From the NCBI GenBank assembly GCA_028622995.1, contig JAJQJQ010000038.1:1550001-1614000 (forward strand): DNA of 64,000 nt. Direction: 5' to 3'. Below the pieces are notes generated by a model. It had not been told where the DNA came from. It ran no database searches and worked only from the letters and a program-made list of their open reading frames with translations. Below, one piece after another: positions 26,190-36,015 of the stretch. The number at the start of each line of letters is the position of its first letter. Within the stretch, counting starts at the first letter, position 1. Source of the DNA: Panagrolaimus kolymaensis (taxonomy: Eukaryota; Nematoda; Chromadorea; Rhabditida; Panagrolaimidae). The translations under genes were made by a program, and so were the position numbers.

Positions 26190-26204
26190 CGTCAAAAAAT
26201 GACA
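26190..26204. repeat. 15-bp CGTCA-A5-TGACA element, copy 2
   Basis: CGTCAAAAAATGACA, identical to 5481-5495. It is two inverted CRE-like half sites around an A-run. Function unknown. Confidence 0.35.
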
Positions 26205-26522
26205 AGGCTATCTCTCACCAAGCTCTTTTGATTTATCTTCTATTTTTTATTTTTCTGTGGAAGGTTGCAGTTACAAAACAAAATTTTATTTTTGTTTGAC
26301 ATAAACGTAAAATTTAAAGCAAAGAAAAAAAGTAAAAACATTCATATAAAAAAATAGCTGACACATGCATGATTGGTCAATGCAGCTGACCATGAAAATT
26401 ATATCCGGTGGTTTATGTGTAACTTAAGAAAGAAAAAATATTTAGTTTTTTCTTGACTTTTTAAAGTAACAAAATCTTTTCAACTTGCAAAATATTTTAT
26501 ATTTTTCTAAATAAATTAAAAA

Positions 26523-28169
26523 ATGCCAAAAGAAAAGCAACGATTAGCCCGATCTGTTTCATTGAACGTTCCTCATCCAACATTGGTGGAAGCTCAAATT
26601 ACTTCAATTCCAAATGGTCGACGACATTTAAAATCCAAAAATTTTAAATCCAAAGTTGTGAAATTTATGACTACGAAATTATTTGTTAATCAGGTAAAAA
26701 AATGCATTTATAAATTCACTGTGTTTTTGTTTTGTTGTTTTAGGTCCATTCAGAATCAACTCAAACATTTACTTCTTCAAGCTTCCAAATATTTATTTAT
26801 TTTCTTAGATTTATTGGATTATCGTACAGAATCCATCAAAAAGAAACGAAAAATTTAATGTTATTTTTATTTGCTTACAATTTAATTATTTTTTGTTGTC
26901 AATTTTTATATGGAATTTTAATTCTTATTGGTTTATATCAAAGTAATGCTTCTCATACTCAATGGATAACAGCTACTCATTATTCTTGCTTAATAATTTG
27001 GTTAATCAGTGTTTGGCTAAATTTTAAAATCCATTCTATCAAGCCAAGATGTATCGATGAAGCATTTTCCTCTGCTTCATTAAGTGATCGACATTTAGAA
27101 AAACGAAGCTTTTTATTAAAGTTTGTTTTTAGTTTTAAATTATTTTAAGCAGCGTTAAATGATTTTTACCTAAAATTAAAAAAGATGAGTTTGAAAGTCA
27201 CCTTCTCATTTTTTTATTTCAGGTTTATTTCAATTTGTTGCATAATTTTAATAATCATTACTGTAATTTCGATTGAATTATCCAGATATAACACTAATGA
27301 TCGATTTGGAATTTATTCAAAACGAGCAAAACGAATGCCATTTATATTTGTTTGTGGCCCAGCATGCACTATTTTTGAATCCATTTTACATGCCATTTGC
27401 GTAATGGTAATTTTATCAAATGCATCTTTGATTGTTTTATTTTGTGTTTCCCTTTCAAATGAATCATCAGATTTAATTTTAAGCATAAAAAAATATTCAA
27501 TGTCTCAAAATCTCGATCATTTAATTTATCGATATCAATCAATTGAAAAATCTGTTAGAATGGTGGAACAAAATTATTCCACCGTAATTTTAGCGTTTAT
27601 TATTGCCACTGTTTCTGGAATATTTTTATGTTTATCGAAAAAAGCTAAATTAATGATTATTGATTTGGAAACTGGAGGAATTAATGCTTTTTGTGGATTA
27701 GTAATATTTTTGATTTGCACTGCTTTAACTATAGGTTTTGGAATTTATTTAAATAATCAAGCAAGTTTTTTCTTTTCTTTTTTAAAAAAATTTTATTTTT
27801 CTATTTGTAGTTGGATGATTTTCGATCAGCTTCACATAAACTCAGCGATTTACAGCAACAAGATTCATACTGTATTACTTCGGTAAACTTTTCTCATTAA
27901 TGTCCTAAAGAAATTTTTCAACCATTTTATTATTTATTTTTTAGATGAAACTTTTGAGTTTTATGCTTCGATTAAGTTATGATACAGAGAGAATTAAAGT
28001 AGGTCGAATATTTGCTATTACCCCTCAAGCAACGATAATTGTAAGTTTGAATTCGAGAAAATAACTATCACTGTTAAATATTTAATATTTTTTTTAGCTC
28101 ATTCTCTTTTTCACTCTGATTGGTATTTGTTTATTTGCCGTGGATGAAGGATGTTTAAATATTTTTTAA
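26523..28169 (+). CDS. Gustatory-receptor-like seven-TM protein
   Basis: Six exons: 26523-26693, 26744-27120, 27223-27760, 27811-27882, 27945-28040, 28098-28169, giving 441 residues. After a basic N-terminal segment of about 70 residues there are about seven hydrophobic helices. The long loop before the last helix and the end GRIFAITPQATIILILFF resemble the conserved TM7 region of insect and nematode gustatory receptors (LITE-1/GUR type), which are ligand- or light-responsive membrane proteins; overall length also fits. This is inference from pattern, not a firm match; another serpentine or DUF267-type nematode family is possible. The third intron (27761-27810) must start with GC (CAA|GCAAGT): the only GT donor gives an immediate stop, while the GC donor keeps the frame. 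An AATAAA is near 28196. Confidence 0.6.
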
Positions 28170-28693
28170 TGAAATAATAATAATCTAATAATTCAAATAA
28201 AAAACGAGACTTTTTTCTTAAATAAAAATAAATTACTAAATGTTTTACTATTTTAAATTACAAATATTTTAATAAATGACTTTTTTAAATAAATAAAAGC
28301 ATCGACTTTAGAATCTTGAACTTCAGAATGAAATTCTCTTTTAAAAATTAAAAGTCAAAAAGCTATTTTTAGCAAACTTAAATGATAATAAAAAAGCCTA
28401 TGAATGTTTGTCACCTTTTTGTACTAACAACAACCAAAGATAAAAACTTTTTCTCGAACTTTTTGAAGGCATAAGGCGATGATGATAGGCCAAGCAAAGA
28501 TGAAAAAAGCAAAAGCCCATAAGCCGCCAGAAAAATAAAAACAGTGCAAGTTGTTGGATGGTTGAAAATGAATATGACGGACAAACCAACAACCACCCTC
28601 TAGCAAATTCTATACAGACACTACGCCAGCAATCTTTTGAACAAAAAATGCGTTCGGGTGTTGCTTTGCTGCATTTTTATTCTCAGGCGAATG

Positions 28694-28711
28694 TGACGTG
28701 GAGGCTGTACA
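28694..28711 (+). promoter_or_regulatory. 18-bp element with TGACGTGG core, copy 2 (candidate UPR element of ERD2)
   Basis: TGACGTGGAGGCTGTACA, 333 bp upstream of the ERD2 start codon. TGACGTGG is the XBP1/ATF6 consensus, and KDEL receptors are known UPR-induced genes, so a role in ER-stress induction is plausible. Confidence 0.55.
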
Positions 28712-28761
28712 TCTTTGCAGAAACACTAATATCGTTGTTTCATTATATTACTTTTTAAATA

Positions 28762-28885
28762 CTAATTTCTTTTTTGTTGCGCATTGGATGCTTGCCTAAT
28801 AATAGCATCTTTTTTGGGATCATCGACATCTTCATCGTCGTCAAATTTGACAGTTTTAAAATAGCTGGATTGTTTTTGTTTTGGG
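28762..28885 (-). CDS. Orphan candidate terminal exon, no start found
   Basis: On the minus strand an acceptor (TTTTTTTAG before 28885) opens a 41-codon frame ending in TAG at 28764-28762. It reads PKQKQSSYFKTVKF, then an acidic DDDEDVDDPKK stretch, then AIIRQASNAQQKRN. Composition is much more protein-like than that of surrounding frames. I do not recognise the family. The open frame extends upstream across the acceptor without an ATG to a TAA, and no 5' exon was seen before ERD2 begins on the other strand at 29027. It could be the last exon of a small gene with a distant or tiny first exon, a decayed fragment, or chance. Confidence 0.3.
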
Positions 28886-29026
28886 CTAAAAAAATTAACA
28901 CTAGTGAGCGACCTTAAACAACGTGTTATTATTTCTATGATTTTTATTTATATCTTTTTATATATATATTTATCCATATTTTTAGAAAGTTCTGGGTAAT
29001 ATATTCCGTTAAAGGAAAAAATAGCG

Positions 29027-29902
29027 ATGAACATCTTTCGTTTAGCTGCGGATAGCGCCCATTTAGTGGCTATTGCCATTCTCCTCGCAAAAATATGGAT
29101 GACTCGATCTTGTGCTGGTAAAGACTTTCTTTACCATTAAAACATATATTCCAAAACATTAATAATGAATTTATTTTAATTTAGGTATCTCTGGCCGCTC
29201 ACAAATTTTATTTTTGATTGTTTTTATTGCCCGTTATCTCGATTTGTTTACCAACTTCATTTCACTTTATAATTCAGTCATGAAAGTTTTATTCCTTGGT
29301 TCATCCATTGCCACTGTTTATCTCATGTTTGTTAAATTTAGAGCAACCTATGATAAGTAAGATAAAAAAGCGTTATTTTAAAAAACAAAATTTAAAAATA
29401 TATTTTTCTAGGAATCACGATATTTTCCGCCTTGAACTTCTTGTTGTTCCTGCCCTTGTCCTTTCATTGCTCGTTAATCATGAATTTTCTGTCATGGAAG
29501 TAAGCCTCCTTGATTTTTCTTTCTGAGTTACAGATAATTAAAAAAGCCGTTTTAAGATTATGTGGACATTCAGTATCTATCTTGAAGCAGTTGCAATTAT
29601 GCCCCAATTGTTTATGCTTTCTCGAACGGGATCAGCTGAAACGATTACAGCTCATTATCTTTTTGCTCTTGGATCATATCGAGCCCTTTACATCTTAAAT
29701 TGGGTTTTCCGTTATTACACCGAATCCTTCCTTGATCCTATTGCCGTTGTTGCAGGAATCGTTCAAACCGTTTTATACGCAGATTTCTTCTATCTTTATG
29801 TTACACGCGGTAATTTTTTTATTTTAAAATCGTTTAGAGTATTAATTCGTTTTTTGATTTTTAGTTATCCAACAAAACCGCAACATTCAATTGCCAGCAT
29901 AG
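29027..29902 (+). CDS. erd-2: ER lumen protein-retaining receptor (KDEL receptor)
   Basis: Five exons: 29027-29117, 29185-29356, 29412-29499, 29557-29809, 29865-29902, giving 213 residues (human KDELR1 has 212). A seven-helix membrane protein that binds KDEL-type tails of escaped ER proteins in the Golgi at low pH and returns them by COPI vesicles. The match runs full length: [43 protein letters not shown]-like [29 protein letters not shown] and DFFYLYVTR. The C-tail is [13 protein letters not shown]; it keeps the final LPA but lacks the lysine cluster of vertebrate KVLKGKKLSLPA. An AATAAA lies at about 29959. A candidate UPR element lies upstream. Confidence 0.97.
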
Positions 29903-30597
29903 ACTATTTCTCCCTCTACTAAACAACAAACTTTTTCAACTCATTTTTTGAGTTTAAAAATAAATCCTCGGATTAATTTGTGCCTTCTTTTTCTTTATTT
30001 TATTTATCCAAATAATTCCAGAAGTATGGAATTGTTTTGGGTTTTTTTTTAAATTAATTAATTAATTTTTCATTGCGGGGAGGTAGCTACTATTTCAAAC
30101 CTTTTTTTTTCTCTAACTTATATATTTATGTCGATTTGTCGCCGTCTTGGTTTAGTAGTATTCCATTTCGACTCCGTGTTTCTGTTTTTAATTTATTTAT
30201 AATAATAATATTATGATATTTAATTTACTTGTTTGTTTTAAGTTTTTATAAGTTTTTTTTTTGTCTTCGCTCTTTTATTTCCTTTAATTCATGGTCGAAT
30301 ATATATGGCAATTGGAGCGAGTAGGAATCAATCAAAATCAATTTAAATTTTTTGGTTTTTATTAAGTCAGAAATGTTTTTAATTATTATTATTAAAAAAT
30401 ATTTGTTTAATTTTTTTGATAAGCTGAAAGCATAAAATATTTTTGCAAAATAAAAGTTTAAAAACAAAACAAAAAACAAAAATCTTTATTTAAATTTAAA
30501 AAAACGAATAACAATATCTGAGTAATCTCTATTTTAATTTATTTAAGCTCCTTAAGGTTTATTGCAACAGTACTTTTTTCTTTAAATACAAAAAAAT
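29903..30597. other. Convergent spacer, ERD2 / CAP gene
   Basis: A 695-bp AT-rich region between two facing genes, presumably both 3' UTRs. An AATAAA for ERD2 is near 29959-29964. No exon was recognised. Confidence 0.6.
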
Positions 30598-31652
30598 TTA
30601 AATATGACCATTAATAGGTTTTTGAACATTGGTAGCAAATTGTCCAGCACGATTATTATTTCCTGCTGGACGATAAAATGCAACAATGATTTGTTTATCA
30701 TTGGACGGATTATTATGATTTTGATGAGAAGACGAAGAGGAGGAATGTTGTTTAGTTTCTTTTAACCCGCAACCATCTTTTTGGCTTTCATTCGAAGTTG
30801 ATGATGCTGCAACTATTTTTCTTCCAATTCCTATCTGTAAACACGCAAGAAAATAAAATGTTTAAATTTGAGAAAGAAAAAATAACGCAGACATTCAAAA
30901 TTTTCCGTTAAATTTGATTACTTATCGAATCCGAAAAAAAAAAAAATAAAGTTCTCAGAAGAAGAAAAAGTTGATGGAAAAAAGAAAACTTCGTAAATGT
31001 ATAAAAAAAGTAAATTTAAATAAAAATGATACAGTAGTACCTCTTTAGTGGATCGCCACACAATTTGAGTAAAATAATTTGTTCCAGGTTGCCAACCTAA
31101 AAAAACAATATTGGCCTTCGATATAAAAAAAAAATTTTAATTTTAAAAAAAGTTAAAAACCAACCAGGTGTTTCATACTCGTATTTTCTATGCTCTGTAT
31201 ACCAATAATCCACTATTTGTCGAGGTGTCAAATTTGCAGGAAAAAATGTTATGTTTTCTCCAACGCCTGGATTTAAAAAAAAAGAAGATGAAAACAATAT
31301 AGTTTTTTTATTATACTTTTTTTGTTTGTTTAGACAAAAAATCATAATTTTTTTTGTCTTACCAGGTAGTTCACAATAAGCCATATGTTGGCGGGTCGCT
31401 AACTTTTCAGCCCATTTTTGAGCTTGCTCTGTTAATTCTTCATTTAATTCCAGTTCAGGAGCACCATGCTAAAAATATTTTAAAAAAATAGGTTTGATCT
31501 TCAAAAGTGTTAAAGTATCCCTCTCTTAAACCAACCTTTTCACGATATTCATTGTGAATTTCTAAGAATTCATAAATAAAATTATTTTCATCTATGGCAG
31601 TTTCATCTTCATTTTCTACTAAAGTTTTTGACATTCTTCTTTCATCTTCCAT
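30598..31652 (-). CDS. GAPR-1-like CAP/SCP-domain protein
   Basis: Five exons: 31652-31536, 31468-31363, 31266-31165, 31096-31041, 30834-30598, giving 205 residues. The CAP superfamily includes secreted venom-allergen-like proteins and the cytosolic, Golgi-membrane-associated GAPR-1 (GLIPR2). No signal peptide is present, and HNEYREKHGAPELELN, AQKWAEKLA, GENI, YWYTEHRKYEY and VAFYRPAGN match the GAPR-1 branch. Two oddities: the canonical GHFTQ box reads NYFTQIVW, so the tetrad histidine is replaced by tyrosine; and a polar insertion of about 40 residues rich in Ser, Asn and His lies before the last strand, VAFYRPAGN. Loss of the histidine could weaken metal binding. The function is not known from sequence. 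Confidence 0.92.
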
Positions 31653-33206
31653 AATTTTAAACAGTATTTAAAAAAATATTTGAAGCTTCTTCCGTCGCCG
31701 CCGCGCTATCAGCCAGCGACAACAACAACTACTAACAACAACAAAAAAAAACGAAGTGAAGCGCCTAATTTAGATACGCCAGCAGCAGCAACAACATACG
31801 AAAATAAAACCTAGGCTTTCCTTTTTTCCTTTAAAAAAAATAGGAGCTTGTAAAAAAATTTGAGAGGCAGTTTCAAAAAAAAAAATAGTGGCTTTGGCGG
31901 CAGGAGGAAGAAGAAAGAGAAAAAAAAATGCCGTCTTGTCTTTGGCTTTGTTGTTGGCTTGGCCTATATGCCCGTCAAACCACAAAATCGATGACTGCTG
32001 CATTATTTTTTATTTCCATCGTAAGGCTTGACTAGAGGAGGCATCGTCGTCGTTTTCATCAATTCTATTCAAAGAAACAACAAAAAATTTAGTTTTATTT
32101 TTTATTTTTTATTTTTTTGTGTTTTTGATAGACATGCCTTTTTTCTATCTTCTACTCTTCATTCTTCTTCAAAAAACATTCTCATCATTTTCCAGAAAAA
32201 AAGCTAATCTCCAACATAATATCTATTTCTTTTTTTGTCTTTTTCTTATTTTGATTACTTTTAAAGCTTCATTGAGAATCAAAAAATGGAAGAGAAGCCA
32301 GCAGCCCCATAAAAGTAATGATTATTCCACCAAAAAAAACAAAAAAGTAAAAAAACGAGCACAAAATTTATTATCCAAAAAAATTAGATTTATTTTTTTT
32401 ATTAGAAAAAGAGAGCAAAAAAAGTAGAATTTAAATTTACGGTTAAAAAAATAGTTTTAAAAAAAGTAAAAAACAAAAGAAATTATGTAAGAAAAAAATA
32501 AAGAATTTTACGGACGGATGAATTTCTTTTGACGATGACTGCTAATGCTACTGTGATTATTCTAGTAAAATAACAATGATGCTATATCACACTTGCACAT
32601 GCACGAAAGCTTATAGCTGTTGTTGTCTTATTTAAAAAAAGAGTTCTTTTTCTTTCATTATTTTTTTAAGTTGCACCGTTTTTTTTGAAAAAATATATTT
32701 TAGTTTTGCTTTAAAAAATCAGGCTATGCCGAATTAAAAAACTTTTTTTAAATATTTAAAACGCAGGATGCAAAAAAAACGATAGAAAAATAAATGAAAA
32801 AATGAGCAGAGCAAAGGCGCAAAAAAAGTAATATTTTTGTCATAATTGTAGAGTTTAAAGAAATATAAAAAATACAAAAATATAAATTCAGAATTCAATA
32901 TTTTTTTCTTTAAAAATACTCAAAGCCAAAAACAAACATAAGAACCATAAGCTTTGGGCATTATTATTTTCTTTCTTGAATGTGATTTTTTTTTCAAATA
33001 ATAATAAAAAAGAATAACAAAAAAAGAAGCCAAGAGTCGAGGACTAGCTAAAAATTAGAGAAAAAGTTAACAATGCTATTTTTAAAGGTTATTAGAAGGA
33101 AGGATGAAGGGAGCACATGGGCACCGAGAGAGAAAAAAAAAGAGTAAACAAAAAAACGTTTAAAACAAGTACCAAAAAAAGTAAAATAATTGTGTAATTA
33201 GATTAT
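31653..33206. other. Spacer between CAP and UNC-115 genes
   Basis: A 1.55-kb AT-rich spacer between two minus-strand genes. No exon, RNA or mobile element was recognised. The 102-codon plus-strand frame at 32119-32427 is lysine/phenylalanine-rich and not exon-like. Confidence 0.6.
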
Positions 33207-36015
33207 TTAGAATAATTTGACCTTTCGCTTCATATTAATTCGTTTCCATTCAGGTTGTTTATAAAATTCAATGGGAGTCATACCAAAAAGATCTTCAAAC
33301 ATATCTCGATCTAAATGACGCTCAAGATGTTGTCGATCTGCATCATCGGGTAAATTGGGATTGGTAGTTTGTAAAGTTTCCAATGGATAAATTTTAGCTG
33401 GCTTTGACATATCTGGTAAAGAAGTGCGTAAATTTGTTCTAACATCTCCACCAATTCTATCTTGATTTGAGTAATTATTCAATGAATCTTAAAAAATTTT
33501 CGCAATTAGAAATAATAAAAATAATAGTATAAAGAAAGAAAAACACTTACTTTCAGAGAAATGTGAGCTAATAGTTGTATCAAGATTATCGATGGAATGT
33601 CCATAATAATATCCATCAGGTAATGTATTAGCTTTACACGTTCCCGTTCTGCTTGGAGGTAAATGAAACATTGGAATTGTGGTTGTTGCGGCTCGATCAA
33701 TTAATTGTTGATCTTGCCAATATACCCATGGCTTGGGTCTATTTAAATGCCTTGAAGGAGCTAAAATAAATAATAAATTACGAAATAATTATAAATAATT
33801 TGATTATGCATTTTTTTCCATTTAAAAATAAGCTTACATGCATTGATAGGAGTATCATAACGAAATTTAAGATGTGGCATCTTTTTAGCAGATGGTGTAC
33901 GACTTGCATTTCTTGGATCCCAATGTAATGGAAGCTTTTGTTTTTTATGACTTTCTTCAATATTTTGTTTTATTACATGCGCTATGCTGCTATCTTTATC
34001 ATATTTTTTAAGATGTTCCACATTCTTTTTAATTTTTTCTTCATCGTATTTGTTTACTTCTGGATAATCATCGTCATCATCGTCATCATTTTCAATGGAT
34101 GACGTTGATAATCGTCTTTTCAATTCTTCCACTGCATATGGATATGGTGGAGCTGGAAAATCTTCTCGTTCAATAGCTGGCACTTCTCCCGGAGCTGGCA
34201 TATGAGCCGCTGGATAATGTGCAAGTTCAATGGGTTCTTCATTATCCATATGTGGAGATTTAGGACGGGGTTCATTTTTATCCAAATCTTCAGCTAAAAT
34301 AATAAAAGTAAATAAATTGATAATCCGGTTTCGAGAATATATATAAAAGCAACTTACTAAGCCTTTGCATGCCCGTTTTAAGCGTAGCCATACGAGATTT
34401 ACGAATTTTAATTGGAGCTTGTGGAGTATGAAAATGATGAACATGTGGAGCATGGGGCGAAGTAGGATGTTTTAAATAAGTTTGTTCGGTTTCTGGCAAA
34501 AGATACATGTAAGCATGATGTTGGCCCATTTCGTGTGGATATTTTTGATCTTTCAAACTCATACTTTTTGTTCCAGATGCCTAAAATTAAAAAATTTCAA
34601 TAAAGCTTTTTTAATGCAAAATAAATAGTTACCAAATTTTCTGTTGTTCGAGGATATTCACAATGTGGATGCCAAATTTCATTACCTTGCATAAACATTT
34701 CATGTCCATCACCAAAATGAGTTCCACATCGACTACATCTAGCACAAGTGGGATGAAATTTATATCCACCAGCTTGTAATACTTTACCACCAATAAATTT
34801 TCCACATTCATAACATTTTACACCGTATTTAATATTATAATCTCTAAGGCATAATGGTTTACCTTCATGAGCCATATATTCACCTTGTAATACAGCATTA
34901 CATTCCGAACATTTGAAACACCATACATGCCATGAACGGTCTAAAGCTAAAAGGACTTGTCCACTATGAAGTTGATCTCCACATGATGCACAAGCTGAGG
35001 GTGAACCAAGAGGAGGTGAAGGAAGTTCGGATTGCTTTTTAACTGAAGGGGTTTGATCGGTTCTAATTACTAATGGCGTAGGTGCTTTAGGTTGGGATTG
35101 AGTTTGTGATGCACGTTTATAATCATTTGGACATAAATAATGTCCATCTGAACTAACATAATATCCGCTGTCTTTTAACGGCCTTTCACATACTGAAAAA
35201 GAGTAATATTTATTAAATGTTTTTATAATACCAAAATAAGCGCATATTGATTTTCAGCCCTGAATATGCTTTTTAAAATTTTTATCTGACACTTAGTAAA
35301 TTCCTTTTTTGTTTGCAATGACATAATTCCAAAAAAATGTATTTACTTTTAGCTTCATAGGTATATTTGCTAACATAAAAATGCTCTTTTACGTGCAAAA
35401 TCATTGTTTGCGTTTTTCGGGCGAGCACTTTAAAAAGTCGATAATAATACTTTAGCAGCTATAAAAGTAAAAATTCCTTAAAAAGCTAAATCTGGCTGGG
35501 TTTATTTTATCAATGACCGATGGCACAGGATCATTGCTTTTAGAATGCCGTAACTTGAGCAAAGGAGTTAATCGCTCGAAATTGAAAAAACTTACTTCTG
35601 CATTTAAAACAATCAATATGAACATATTTATCCTTCTCGGTTTTTAAAATGTCACCGGTGCATTTTTTCTTACAAATTTGGCACTTTTTGCCTAAAAAAT
35701 TGATTATTATTTTTATTAGTGTATGTATGTTTAATTAGAAAAATCTTATGTTTAACAACAAAGCAATTGTCAAAAAACAAAAAAGAACAGAAAATTTTTG
35801 ACCTTGAAAAAAAAAGAAAAAACATTTATAATTTATGAGTACTATTTCTGGTTTTTTGTTTTTTGATTGATGATATTAACTAATAAAAATTAGATTTTTT
35901 GTGTTCATTTTTATAAATTGCTTTGTATTATCAATGCACGTACGTATATAAGTACAAATGAGTGCAGAGAACAAAAAACAATAATTACAAAATGGTTGAA
36001 TTGAAACATACCCAT
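33207..36015 (-). CDS. unc-115: Actin-binding LIM protein, UNC-115/abLIM family
   Basis: Seven exons: 36015-36012, 35691-35596, 35192-34633, 34580-34358, 34293-33838, 33760-33551, 33487-33207, giving 609 residues. The family binds F-actin and acts in axon guidance downstream of Rac. Three LIM zinc fingers: LIM1 about 5-57 (CQICKKKC...HIDCFKCRIC), LIM2 about 101-152 (CASCGDQL...HVWCFKCSEC), LIM3 about 160-212 (CYECGKFI...HPTCARCSRC). A linker with Pro/His-rich and acidic (poly-Asp) stretches leads to a C-terminal villin headpiece ending FEDLFGMTPIEFYKQPEW and KRKVKLF. The first coding exon is only ATG plus G; upstream in that frame is a TGA, which supports this start. Its 5' UTR begins at an acceptor (exon start 36087). 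Confidence 0.92.

Larger units (their letters stand above)
24142..26522. other. Divergent spacer, epsin / GR-like gene
   Basis: A 2.4-kb region between divergently transcribed genes. It holds a higher-GC patch near 24660-24745, the 18-bp UPR-like element at 25819-25836, and a 15-bp inverted half-site element at 26190-26204. An ATTGGTCA (CCAAT-type) occurs near 26374. No exon was recognised. Confidence 0.55.
28170..29026. other. Spacer upstream of ERD2
   Basis: This 857-bp spacer contains the second UPR-like element (28694-28711), an exon-like reading on the minus strand (28762-28885), and an acceptor (exon start 28986) 41 nt before the ERD2 ATG. Confidence 0.6.

Noticed and set aside
27185..27886. 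Single long open frame in the GR-like gene read without the small intron
   Set aside because: Reading through 27761-27810 removes TM7; splicing with the GC donor restores the family-like C-terminus.
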